Part shown: positions 52,660-60,463 of the stretch, in pieces
Position numbering within the stretch: the first letter of the stretch is position 1
Layout: each line of letters starts with the position of its first letter
DNA from: Lachnospiraceae bacterium NK4A179
GTDB taxonomy: Bacteria; Bacillota; Clostridia; Lachnospirales; Lachnospiraceae
Direction of reading: 5' to 3'
Length of the DNA stretch: 64,000 nt
Assembly (NCBI GenBank): GCA_000421045.1
Contig: ATWC01000006.1
Span: 1 to 64,000 of the forward strand
Notes under the pieces: generated by a model
The model's input: the letters and a program-made list of their open reading frames with translations, nothing else
What the model was told of the DNA's origin: nothing
The model's database searches: none
Program-made: the position numbers and the translations under genes

Positions 52660-54378
52660 ATGGCAACTTTTCTTGAACTGAAAAAGAATCTGAAAAAAGA
52701 TATGACAGGGCTTAAGCCTTTTAAGATGGCTGTGCTCGGTGACTGTGCAACGCAGCACTTAAGCCAGGCACTTCGTGGTGAAGCATATGAAAGAGGTATC
52801 GCACTTTCTGTTTATGATGCCGATTATGATGAGATAATGGCGCAGATAACAGATCCCTCATCGGAGCTTTATGACTTCGCTCCTGAAGCTGTGCTTATTG
52901 TCATGTGCACGGAGAGGCTTTATTCGGATTATTGCAGAACTGAGCTTGCAGAGAGAAAGAACTTTGCCGATAACAGGATAAAGCTTATCACCTCGCTTTG
53001 GGACAGGCTTCTTTCAGTTAAAGGGATTAAGGTGCTTCAGCCTGATCTTCCTGAAGCAGATGACGGTATATACGGAAATTTCGGACTCAAATATGAAGAT
53101 TCATTTATCTATCAACAGCGCAGATTAAACTTCCTGCTTATGCAGGAGAGTGCGGCGCGCGCATCCGTATCGCTAATTAATCTGAGCATAATAAAGTCAG
53201 AACTTGGAAATGCATTCAGGGATGACAAGATGTATTTTGCGGCAAGGATGCCATTTTCCATGGAAGCACTGCCGCGCATAGCAGCGTCTGTAATGAATAC
53301 GGTCGACAGTGCACTGGGACGCATAAGGAAGTGTGTTGTGCTAGATCTGGACAATACCTTATGGGGTGGCGTGATAGGAGATGACGGACTCTCCGGTATC
53401 GAAGTGGGAGAGCTCGGTACGGGCAGAGCTTTTCATGAGTTTCAGACCTGGCTTAAGGAACTTAAGAACAGAGGCATCATACTTGCAGTATGCAGCAAGA
53501 ATAATGAGGATACTGCAAAGGAACCTTTTGAGAAGCATCCCGAGATGGTCCTTAAACTTGATGACATTGCATGCTTCATTGCCAACTGGGATGATAAGGC
53601 AACTAATATCAGAAAGATTCAGAGCATACTGAACATAGGCATGGACAGTCTTGTGTTCATTGATGACAACAGATTCGAACGTGAACTGGTTCGCAGTATG
53701 ATACCTGAGATAACAGTGCCTGATATGCCGGAGGATCCTTCTTCCTATGTACCTTATCTTAAGAGCCTTGGACTTTTTGAAACTACGGGTATCAGTGCAG
53801 AAGATGCCGGCAGGACAGAGAAATACAGGGCTGAGGCAGAGCGTGTTAAAGCAATGGACAGCTTTGCGGATTACAGCGAGTATCTTAAAAGCCTGGAAAT
53901 GAAGGCTGTTGCCGCACCGTTTGATGAGTTTCATTTCCCGAGGATCGCGGAACTGTCACAGCGGTCCAATCAGTTTAATCTTAGGACTGTGCGTTATCAG
54001 ACCGGAGACATAGAAAAGATGTCTTCGGATGATTCTTATATCACTCTGTATTTTACACTTAAGGATCGCTTTGGCGACCATGGCCTTATCAGCGCAGTGA
54101 TCATGAAAAAGCTGGAGGACAGGGTATTCGTTGATACATGGTTTATGAGCTGCAGGGTGCTCAAGCGCACGATGGAAGAGTATATCATCAATTCCATGGT
54201 AAAAGCTGCAGCTGATGCCGGCTATGACCTGATTGAAGCAGAGTATATACCCACAGCCAAAAACAAAATGGTCGCCGACATCTATCCAAAGATGGGCTTT
54301 AAAGAAATGCAGGATGAGCCCGGTCATTATCTTGTGAAGCCGTCAGAATTTAAACCGCTGGTGACTTATATAAGCTGA
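52660..54378 (+). CDS. FkbH-like HAD-IIIC protein (glyceryl-ACP synthase type)
   Basis: A 572-residue protein; ATG 52660 is preferred over the adjacent ATG 52657 because GGGAGG (52650-52655) would otherwise touch it. N-terminal domain with an SGNH-like AVLGDCATQHLSQAL; HAD domain with DLDNT at residues 229-233 (VVLDLDNTLWGGVIGDDG), AVCSKNN and FIDDN; C-terminal GNAT-like domain ending YIPTAKNKMVADIYPKMGF. FkbH proteins load 1,3-bisphosphoglycerate as a glyceryl group onto a stand-alone acyl carrier protein. An ACP gene lies 1.5 kb downstream beyond the LysR gene, and the MBOAT just before could use the product. Confidence 0.93.
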   Translation: MATFLELKKNLKKDMTGLKPFKMAVLGDCATQHLSQALRGEAYERGIALSVYDADYDEIMAQITDPSSELYDFAPEAVLIVMCTERLYSDYCRTELAERKNFADNRIKLITSLWDRLLSVKGIKVLQPDLPEADDGIYGNFGLKYEDSFIYQQRRLNFLLMQESAARASVSLINLSIIKSELGNAFRDDKMYFAARMPFSMEALPRIAASVMNTVDSALGRIRKCVVLDLDNTLWGGVIGDDGLSGIEVGELGTGRAFHEFQTWLKELKNRGIILAVCSKNNEDTAKEPFEKHPEMVLKLDDIACFIANWDDKATNIRKIQSILNIGMDSLVFIDDNRFERELVRSMIPEITVPDMPEDPSSYVPYLKSLGLFETTGISAEDAGRTEKYRAEAERVKAMDSFADYSEYLKSLEMKAVAAPFDEFHFPRIAELSQRSNQFNLRTVRYQTGDIEKMSSDDSYITLYFTLKDRFGDHGLISAVIMKKLEDRVFVDTWFMSCRVLKRTMEEYIINSMVKAAADAGYDLIEAEYIPTAKNKMVADIYPKMGFKEMQDEPGHYLVKPSEFKPLVTYIS

Positions 54379-54409
54379 GTGATCAAAGAAATTCTCCAAA
54401 GTTTTTTTG

Positions 54410-54438
54410 TTGACTAAAAATATATATAAAAGTATAAT
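54410..54438 (+). promoter_or_regulatory. Promoter of the LysR gene
   Basis: TTGACT (54410-54415), a 17-bp spacer and TATAAT (54433-54438): an almost perfect sigma-A promoter. Transcription should begin near 54445, giving a leader of about 47 bases with AAAGGAG (54475-54481) before the ATG at 54492. A run of seven T (54402-54408) lies just upstream but without a clear stem. Confidence 0.88.
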
Positions 54439-54491
54439 CGCCTTATTTTACAGACGACCCAATTTCACACTCTGAAAGGAGAATTTGACCG

Positions 54492-55427
54492 ATGACTATT
54501 TTGCAGCTTAAGTATGTGATAACCATTTCAGAAACCGGGTCATTAAATAAGGCATCAGAGATACTGTATGTGTCGCAGCCTTCACTTACAAGTTCTGTAA
54601 GAGAGCTTGAGAGTGAACTTGGTATAACCATTTTTATCAGGACCGGCAGAGGTGTGACCCTTACCAATGACGGACAGGAATTTATCCAATATGCCAGACA
54701 GCTGATATATCAGTATGATGTGCTTCTGGATAAATACGGTGAAAAGGGTAAATATAAAAAGAAATTCGGAGTGTCTACGCAGCATTATTCTTTTGCTGTG
54801 AAATCCTTTGTTGAAACGATCAAACATTTCGGGACCGATGAGTATGAATTTGCGATCCGCGAAACAAGAACTAAAGAAGTGATCGATGATGTGGCTAATG
54901 GAAGAAGTGAGATAGGCATACTCTATCTGAATGATTTTAACAGAAAAGCCATAACCAAGTTTTTGAAATCAAAGGATTTGGAATTCTATCATCTTTGCAA
55001 TTGCGGTGCATATGTCTTTCTGTGGAAAGGGCATCCCTTAGCCGGTTACGACAAGATCACATTTGAGGATCTTAAGGATTATCCCTGCCTTTCATTCGAA
55101 CAGGGTGCCGAAGGATCATTTTATCTGGCGGAGGAAATATTAAGTACCGCAGAGTATCCGCAGGTCATCAAGGCAAACGACAGGGCTACAATGCTCAATC
55201 TTGCGGCAGGTGTGAATGGCTATACATTATGCTCCGGCATAGTCTGCGAGGAATTAAACGGCGATGATTATATGGCCATCCCTTTTGATGCCGGAAGTGA
55301 CGCAGTGGGCAGCAGCATGGAGATCGGATACATCGTTAAGAAAAACATGATACTTAGCAACGTGGGAAGGTTATATACCCAGGAGTTAAACAAGTATCTT
55401 AAAGAAAGCGGCAAAACTGACGTATAG
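54492..55427 (+). CDS. LysR-family transcriptional regulator
   Basis: A 311-residue LTTR. The winged helix-turn-helix is at residues 1-60 (TILQLKYVITISETGSLNKASEILYVSQPSLTSSVRELE), followed by a linker helix and two periplasmic-binding-protein-like subdomains (about 90-300). It has its own strong promoter and is oriented with the glycan genes instead of divergently. A T-N11-A dyad at its 3' end sits at the usual distance from a downstream promoter, so it probably controls the small gene and perhaps the ACP module after it. Inducer unknown. Confidence 0.95.
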   Translation: MTILQLKYVITISETGSLNKASEILYVSQPSLTSSVRELESELGITIFIRTGRGVTLTNDGQEFIQYARQLIYQYDVLLDKYGEKGKYKKKFGVSTQHYSFAVKSFVETIKHFGTDEYEFAIRETRTKEVIDDVANGRSEIGILYLNDFNRKAITKFLKSKDLEFYHLCNCGAYVFLWKGHPLAGYDKITFEDLKDYPCLSFEQGAEGSFYLAEEILSTAEYPQVIKANDRATMLNLAAGVNGYTLCSGIVCEELNGDDYMAIPFDAGSDAVGSSMEIGYIVKKNMILSNVGRLYTQELNKYLKESGKTDV

Positions 55428-55438
55428 TCTGAAACTAT
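55424..55438 (+). promoter_or_regulatory. LysR-type operator (T-N11-A dyad)
   Basis: ATAGT-CTGAA-ACTAT is a perfect dyad of the LTTR T-N11-A form, overlapping the LysR stop codon. Its centre (55431) is 66 bases upstream of the predicted start (about 55497) of the promoter at 55462-55490, the classical recognition-site position for LTTR activators. Confidence 0.65.
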
Positions 55439-55461
55439 AACTGAATATATATCGGGATTAT

Positions 55462-55490
55462 TGGACAAAGCCATAGGCGGTTAGCATAAT
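55462..55490 (+). promoter_or_regulatory. Promoter downstream of the LysR gene
   Basis: TGGACA (55462-55467, 5 of 6), a 17-bp spacer and CATAAT (55485-55490, 5 of 6). It reads towards the small frameshifted gene at 55536, whose AAGGAG site is at 55522-55527. Confidence 0.65.
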
Positions 55491-55535
55491 TAGCTCATAA
55501 AAAACGGCGATAAGCTTCTTGAAGGAGATAAGAAA

Positions 55536-55753
55536 ATGAGCGAAGAATTGGCAACCAGACTGGCACGCGAAGCGGAAAAAGTTACGGATTTATCGCTTCT
55601 CTTATCAAATGCAGCGTATATATATATTTCGGCAAGAAAGAAGAGGCTATGAACCTGTTAAATTCGGTTAAGCCCATGGCATCATCACCTGTCTATAAGC
55701 CGCAATACAGGATGTGTGAGGAAGAATACAGGAGAAAATTCGGGGATATTTAA
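55536..55753 (+). pseudogene. Small gene (about 71 residues if repaired) with a TA-repeat frameshift
   Basis: AAGGAG (55522-55527) lies 8 bases before ATG 55536. The first frame reads MSEELATRLAREAEKVTDLS and on through NAAYIYI, then leaves frame and stops at 55650-55652 after 38 residues. A second frame continues smoothly from YFGKKEEAMNLLNSVKPM to RRKFGDI and the TAA at 55751-55753. The switch falls in a (TA)5 run (about 55608-55617). Removing one TA restores a single 71-residue protein with a charged, helical look. I do not recognise it. It may be a recent pseudogene, a phase-variable gene or a sequencing error. Confidence 0.65.
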
Positions 55754-55790
55754 GAACGTCCCTGTGGCCTAAAATATGCACATTGGATGT

Positions 55791-55813
55791 GGGACTGTCG
55801 ATGCGACAGTCCC
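55791..55813 (+). terminator. Strong hairpin, terminator-like, before the ACP operon
   Basis: A perfect 10-bp stem GGGACTGTCG / CGACAGTCCC with an ATG loop, followed by TATTATTT, a T-rich but imperfect tail. It would end or attenuate the transcript of the small gene. Its right arm overlaps the -35 region of the next promoter. Confidence 0.65.
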
Positions 55814-55831
55814 TATTATTTATGGTATAAT
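55803..55831 (+). promoter_or_regulatory. Promoter of the ACP operon
   Basis: GCGACA (55803-55808, 4 of 6), 17 bp, then TATAAT (55826-55831) preceded by TG one base upstream (extended -10). Predicted start about 55838, with GGAGGT (55860-55865) before the ATG at 55870. Confidence 0.75.
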
Positions 55832-55869
55832 AATGCAGTTAAGGATTTAGTAAGTTTGCGGAGGTGAAA

Positions 55870-56112
55870 ATGAGCAGGGAAGAAATACTCGAAAAGGTCA
55901 ATGAAGTGTTCAGGGAAGTGTTTGAGGATGACAGTATCATCGTTAAAGATGAGACTACTGCCGATGACATAGAAGACTGGGATTCCCTTATGCATATTAC
56001 GCTTGTTTCCGAGATAGAAAATGCCTTCGGTTTCAAGTTCAAGATGAAAGATGTAGTGGGCATGAAGAATGTCGGTGAAATGCTGGATATCATCAAGGAG
56101 GCAGTCGGATGA
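55870..56112 (+). CDS. Acyl carrier protein
   Basis: An 80-residue four-helix ACP starting at the ATG at 55870, with GGAGGT 4 bases upstream (a GTG two codons earlier is in frame but overlaps the site). The phosphopantetheine attachment motif is EDWDSLMH, with Ser39 in DSL. The protein is strongly acidic, as usual. It overlaps the MaoC gene by 4 bases. A dedicated ACP in a glycan locus, near FkbH-like, MaoC, SDR and MBOAT genes, argues for a carrier-bound acyl group made for glycan decoration, not for fatty acid synthesis. A phosphopantetheinyl transferase is not in the window. Confidence 0.93.
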   Translation: MSREEILEKVNEVFREVFEDDSIIVKDETTADDIEDWDSLMHITLVSEIENAFGFKFKMKDVVGMKNVGEMLDIIKEAVG

Positions 56113-56525
56113 ACCACTACACTATCGATGAACTTAAGATAGGTATGACTGAATCCTTCACTGTTCAGGTGACAGAGGATATGCAGGAAAAGTTCACTGA
56201 GGTGAGCGGCGATACCAATCCCATGCATATCGATGAGGAATATGCCAAAAAACATGGCTTTGACGGCAGGCTTGTTTATGGCATGCTCACAGGGTCGCTT
56301 TATTCAAGGCTTGCAGGCGTTTATCTTCCCGGGGAGCATTGTGTGCTTCAGGAAGTGAGAGCACGTTTTCACGCTCCCGTATATATAGGAGAAACTCTTA
56401 CGGTGATGGGCACTGTGGAGGAACAACATGAAGCAGTACGTACCATAAAGATCAAAGCCGTGATCATTAACGAAAACGGAAAGAAAGTTTCCAGTGCCAC
56501 GATCACAGCACTGGTGAATGAATGA
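56109..56525 (+). CDS. MaoC-family (R)-specific enoyl hydratase/dehydratase
   Basis: A 138-residue single hot-dog protein. The hydratase motif FTEVSGDTNPMHIDEEYAKKHGF carries the catalytic Asp35 and His40 (D-x4-H), as in PhaJ-type (R)-hydratases, and VYGMLTGSLYSRL follows. It should add or remove water on an acyl thioester, here most likely held by the ACP encoded just before it. It sits between ACP and SDR genes, with 4-base overlaps on both sides, so all three are probably made in step. Confidence 0.93.
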   Translation: MNHYTIDELKIGMTESFTVQVTEDMQEKFTEVSGDTNPMHIDEEYAKKHGFDGRLVYGMLTGSLYSRLAGVYLPGEHCVLQEVRARFHAPVYIGETLTVMGTVEEQHEAVRTIKIKAVIINENGKKVSSATITALVNE

Positions 56526-57247
56526 TGGAAAAGCAGACATGGCTTATCATAGGCGCATCTTCGGATGTGGGAGTCTCATATATCAGACACCTGGCAGATA
56601 AGGGCACTGACGGGCTTACTATCTATGCTCATTGCAACAGCAGGGTGTCACGTTTTGATGAGATAAAAAAGGATCATCCGGGCCTTGATATAAAGACGCT
56701 TAAGGCTGATCTTAAACTCAAGTCAGACCGTGAAAGGCTTATGGATGAAGTGTCAGACATAGAGCCTAACAGATTCGTATTTCTTCCGGCAGCGGGATTT
56801 GAGTATATGAGATTAAAGGATCTGGATACTGTAAGGCTTGAGGACGGATTTTCAGTTCAGGCAGAGAGTTTTCTGATGCTTTCTTCAAAAGTGCTTCCTG
56901 CCATGAAGAAGACGGGATTTGGAAGAGTGGCTGTAATGCTTACGGAATATACTACAGATGATCTTCCACCGAAATTTATGGCTGATTATATAACCGCAAA
57001 GTATGCGCTTCTTGGGGCCATGAAGGCCTGCGCTGCTGAATACGGCGGAGATAAGGTAAAGATAAACGGTATTTCTCCGTCCATGATGGACACATCGTTT
57101 ATAAACGCACTGGATGAGAAGATAAAGGAGTTAAACAGGATGAAGGCAGGCAGACTGCTTGAACCTTCCGATCTGTTTCCTGTGCTCGATGAGTTATTAT
57201 CTGCGGAATGTGATAAGAACGGCTGCAACATAAGGATCACGGCATGA
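56522..57247 (+). CDS. SDR-family oxidoreductase (ketoreductase-like)
   Basis: A 241-residue short-chain dehydrogenase: WLIIGASSDVGVSYIRHL is the nucleotide loop, FLPAAGFEYM replaces the NNAG motif, and DYITAKYALLGAMKA has the catalytic Tyr and Lys. The usual catalytic Ser before it is not obvious (MLTEYTTDD, where Thr may serve). C-terminal INGISPSMMDT is standard. A FabG-like role on an ACP-bound beta-keto or hydroxy acyl group fits the neighbours; a nucleotide-sugar or other small-molecule reductase is the alternative. Confidence 0.88.
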   Translation: MMEKQTWLIIGASSDVGVSYIRHLADKGTDGLTIYAHCNSRVSRFDEIKKDHPGLDIKTLKADLKLKSDRERLMDEVSDIEPNRFVFLPAAGFEYMRLKDLDTVRLEDGFSVQAESFLMLSSKVLPAMKKTGFGRVAVMLTEYTTDDLPPKFMADYITAKYALLGAMKACAAEYGGDKVKINGISPSMMDTSFINALDEKIKELNRMKAGRLLEPSDLFPVLDELLSAECDKNGCNIRITA

Positions 57248-58476
57248 CAAAGGCTGCATTTTTATTCAATGAACCGGAAGCATCAGGCATGGACCTGAGT
57301 GCTCCCGAGAATGGAAATCCGGGCGCGGGCGGCACTGCCCTCTGCTTTGCTTATGTTATCAAAGGTCTTGATGCAGATTCTGATATAAAGGTTTATGCCA
57401 TGCAGGATACAAAGCTTTCCTGCAGAAATATCATGAGAGTAAAGGATGAGGCTGAAGCCTTTGCCGATGCGGAAAAGAACGGCTATAGCGTTTTTATCTT
57501 AAGAGGCCATCAGAAGCCTGAAGTAATAAATGAACTTCAAAAATATGACCTTAGATATATCTTCTGGATGCACAACAGACTTACTTATGAGGAGATATGT
57601 TTTTTCAGAAGCTGTGAAAAAGTAAGACGTGTGCTGGCTGTGGGTCGTGAGATGTATGACTTCTACATCGATGACAATGTATCTGACAAGCTTGATTATG
57701 TGACAAACCCTTTTGTTCCGTCACCGGAGATGAAGGCTATAAAGCTTTCGGGCGAGAAGGGCATATGCTTTGTGGGCTCTCTTATCCCGGATAAGAATTT
57801 CCATATGCTTGCAGAAGCCTGGCCACAGATAAAAAAAGAAGTTCCCGATGCAAGGCTTCATGTGATAGGAAACGGAAAGCTTTATGACAGGGATGCACAT
57901 CTTGGTCCTTATGGTCTGGCAGAGAGTGGATATGAAGCTTCTTTCATGAAGTATCTTACCGATGATGAAGGTAAGATCGATAAGGCTGTAGTTTTTCACG
58001 GGATAATGGGCAGCGAGAAAACGGATGTTTTCAGGCAGTGCGCAGTGGGCGTCATAAACCCTATGGGTACGGAAACTTTCGGGCTGGCAGCTGTCGAGAT
58101 GGAAGCATGCGGGCTTCCCGTTGTAAGCCGCATGAAGCTTGGGCTTCCTGATGCAGTCATTTCAGGAAAGACGGGAATACTTATCAGGAAACCGGCTGAA
58201 CTTGCAGGAGCGCTGATACTGCTTCTTACAGATGATGCCGGAAGGAAGAAGCTTTCATTAAATGCAGTTAAATATGCATCTGAAGCATTTCTTCCGGAAA
58301 AAGCCGTTAAGGGATTTAAACGTGTGATAGGTGAAGTTGAAGAAGACAAACCTGCAGCGTACAAAAAGCCTGTTGGAAATATGGGCAACAATAATAAACG
58401 TGTGAGACGGATATTTCACGGACTTCATAAAGCCGTGAAAAAATTACCTTCCGTTCATGATATTCAGAAAAAGTAA
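57244..58476 (+). CDS. Family 4 glycosyltransferase
   Basis: A 410-residue GT-B enzyme. The acceptor domain contains PGAGGTALCFAYVI and YIFWMHNRLTYEE; the donor half opens ICFVGSLIPDKNFHML and has VGVINPMGTETFGLAAVEMEACGLPVVSR. A basic C-terminal tail (KKPVGNMGNNNKRVRRIFHGLH) may bind the membrane. ATGA overlap with the SDR gene. Confidence 0.88.
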   Translation: MTKAAFLFNEPEASGMDLSAPENGNPGAGGTALCFAYVIKGLDADSDIKVYAMQDTKLSCRNIMRVKDEAEAFADAEKNGYSVFILRGHQKPEVINELQKYDLRYIFWMHNRLTYEEICFFRSCEKVRRVLAVGREMYDFYIDDNVSDKLDYVTNPFVPSPEMKAIKLSGEKGICFVGSLIPDKNFHMLAEAWPQIKKEVPDARLHVIGNGKLYDRDAHLGPYGLAESGYEASFMKYLTDDEGKIDKAVVFHGIMGSEKTDVFRQCAVGVINPMGTETFGLAAVEMEACGLPVVSRMKLGLPDAVISGKTGILIRKPAELAGALILLLTDDAGRKKLSLNAVKYASEAFLPEKAVKGFKRVIGEVEEDKPAAYKKPVGNMGNNNKRVRRIFHGLHKAVKKLPSVHDIQKK

Positions 58477-58477
58477 T

Positions 58478-59473
58478 ATGAGCGAAAATGCAGTAATAAG
58501 CGTACTCATAACAGCATACAATATAGAGGATTACATCGGACAGACCCTTCAGAGTGTTCTCCTTCAGGAAAGTCTTTATCCGTTTGAGATACTGGTAGGG
58601 GATGACGGTTCCGATGACAGGACAGTAGATATAATCAACAGCTATATCAAGGATAATCCCGGCAGGATAAAGCTTTTTCAGATGCCGCGTGAAAAAGGCG
58701 TGGAATACAACCGCGTGGAAAGATCCAGTGCAAACCGTCTGAACCTTCTGAAAAATGCGACAGGAAGATATTGTTCATTCCTTGACGGTGATGATATCTA
58801 CACTGATAAGAAACGTCTTGAAAAAATGGCTGACAAGCTTGAAGCCATGAAGAACAGGGATTGCATAGCCTGTGCGCATAACCTTGATATGCTTTATGAA
58901 GATGGCAGACGAAAGCCTCTCTGCTCGGCGAGACGTGAGCGTAAGATAAGCTTAAAGGACTACTGGACACAGATGTTCCTTCAGTCCGATGCATTCATGT
59001 TCAGGAATATTTATAGAGAGCATGAGCCTAAAGGAAGACTTAAGAGTCTTTTTGATGACAACAATATAACATTCTGGTTCCTTCGCTACGGAAAAATCTA
59101 TTATCTGCCGGAAGCGATGGCTGCCTACAGGCAGGTGGGCGGCTCCTCATGGAATGCGATCGATGATCTGAAGCGTGCTGCTTCAAACATGATCGGATAT
59201 TCGATGGAAAGAGAGCTTGCACCGGAATTAAAGAAATACAGCGATGCAAGACATTACAAGGATCTTAAGTATCTTGCAAAGCATAAAAAAGATCTGAAGC
59301 GTGAAAATCTTGAGCCGTTTTATACGACTGCGGAAAAGCTTAAACTCCAGTATGCACTTGAAGCCTATTGCATGAATGGGCACTGGATAGAGAAAAGCCT
59401 CAAGTCGGGAAGACGCGGCATAAGGAAGGCTGCGATGAGACGGCGTATCAGAAAACTATTTGGAAGATATTGA
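58478..59473 (+). CDS. Family 2 glycosyltransferase
   Basis: I use the ATG at 58478 (331 residues), just after the upstream stop; an ATG at 58457 lies inside the previous gene. VISVLITAYNIEDYIGQTL, EILVGDDGSDDRT and SFLDGDDIY give the GT-A site; DNNITFWFLRYGKIYYLPEAMAAYRQVGGSSW is typical of the acceptor half of capsule-type GT2 enzymes. Donor unknown. Confidence 0.9.
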   Translation: MSENAVISVLITAYNIEDYIGQTLQSVLLQESLYPFEILVGDDGSDDRTVDIINSYIKDNPGRIKLFQMPREKGVEYNRVERSSANRLNLLKNATGRYCSFLDGDDIYTDKKRLEKMADKLEAMKNRDCIACAHNLDMLYEDGRRKPLCSARRERKISLKDYWTQMFLQSDAFMFRNIYREHEPKGRLKSLFDDNNITFWFLRYGKIYYLPEAMAAYRQVGGSSWNAIDDLKRAASNMIGYSMERELAPELKKYSDARHYKDLKYLAKHKKDLKRENLEPFYTTAEKLKLQYALEAYCMNGHWIEKSLKSGRRGIRKAAMRRRIRKLFGRY

Positions 59474-59476
59474 ATC

Positions 59477-60463
59477 ATGGAAGACCTGATCAGTGTAATA
59501 GTGCCCGTTTACAGGGTGGAAAAATACATAATAGACTGCGTTCGGAGCATCATCCATCAGACCTATACCAATCTGCAGATCATTCTTGTGGATGACGGTT
59601 CTGATGATAACTGTCCCGGACTCTGCGATAAATTTGCTCTTGATGACAGCCGTATCGAAGTGATACACAAAAAGAACGGCGGGCTGTCGTCGGCCAGAAA
59701 TGCCGGCATTGAGAGGGCTTATGGTGCGTGGATCCTCTTTGTTGATTCGGATGATTTCATTGCAGTAAACATGATAGAGAAGCTCGCGGATATCGTCGAT
59801 AAAACAGGTGCTGATATTGCTGTCTGTGATTATGAGCAGATACCCGAAGGCAGGAAGTTCGACATCATCAGACGTGAGGAAGTCGATGAAGTGAAAGTGC
59901 TTGGAACGTTTGATGCCGAAGCAAGATTCTATGAGCCCGGACGAATGGGACAGTGTATGGTCGCATGGAACAAGCTGTACAGGAAGAACCTCTTTGATAA
60001 AGAGGGAATCCCTGTCAGGTATCCTGTGGGTAAGATATTTGAAGACGGGTTTACGACCTATAAGCTGGTATACAATGCTTCAAAAGTGGCCTTTACGGAT
60101 GAAGTGCTTTATTTCTACAGACAGAGAGGCGACAGCATAATGAGCAGGAATGGCGGCAGAAACTATGCTGCAGCTCAGGAAGCCGGTATAGGTAAGCTGG
60201 ATTTCTTCAGAGGCAGAGGAGAGATGGAACTTTTCAAGATGCAGTTAAACTCAGAGATACACAATTGTATTCATTTTTATGAGGCTGCTTCCGAAAAGGA
60301 AGACAAACATAATATAAGACAATGGTTTAAAGTTCTGTACTGGGATTATTTCAGGAATGAAAAGTGGCCCTTCGGAAAACGTGTGAGGATGAGGGCGTTT
60401 GAACTCGGCTATCTGCCTTATAAGATAGTGAGTTCTTTTGAAGGGCTTTATAACAGGTTATGA
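59477..60463 (+). CDS. Family 2 glycosyltransferase
   Basis: A 328-residue GT-A enzyme: LISVIVPVYRVEKYIIDCVRS, IILVDDGSDDNCPGLCD, KNGGLSSARNAGIE and FVDSDDF, followed by KIFEDGFTTYKLVY with the catalytic-base segment. This is the EpsJ/WaaV-like pattern common in Firmicute exopolysaccharide loci. It overlaps the priming transferase gene by 4 bases, so it may add the second sugar, which is inference from position. Confidence 0.92.
   Translation: MEDLISVIVPVYRVEKYIIDCVRSIIHQTYTNLQIILVDDGSDDNCPGLCDKFALDDSRIEVIHKKNGGLSSARNAGIERAYGAWILFVDSDDFIAVNMIEKLADIVDKTGADIAVCDYEQIPEGRKFDIIRREEVDEVKVLGTFDAEARFYEPGRMGQCMVAWNKLYRKNLFDKEGIPVRYPVGKIFEDGFTTYKLVYNASKVAFTDEVLYFYRQRGDSIMSRNGGRNYAAAQEAGIGKLDFFRGRGEMELFKMQLNSEIHNCIHFYEAASEKEDKHNIRQWFKVLYWDYFRNEKWPFGKRVRMRAFELGYLPYKIVSSFEGLYNRL

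Larger units (their letters stand above)
1459..54378 (+). other. Predicted 44-gene polysaccharide transcription unit
   Basis: All genes point the same way. Many junctions are ATGA or longer overlaps (for example 2427, 3098, 4210, 19999, 21183, 27326, 32652, 37233, 39299, 42483, 45603), and the largest gap is 84 bp (24211-24294). I found no rho-independent terminator between 1421 and 54378. Possible internal promoters are weak (near 16376 and 33802). I looked for an ops/JUMPstart-like element near the start and saw none; the first promoter leaves no room for a leader. Confidence 0.7.

Noticed and set aside
53359-53934. 191-residue - strand open frame opposite the FkbH gene
   Set aside because: The + strand carries the DLDNT motif and continuous homology-like sequence; the - strand frame shows none.
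54391-54409. Terminator before the LysR gene suggested by seven T at 54402-54408
   Set aside because: No adequate stem precedes the T run; at best a weak end signal.
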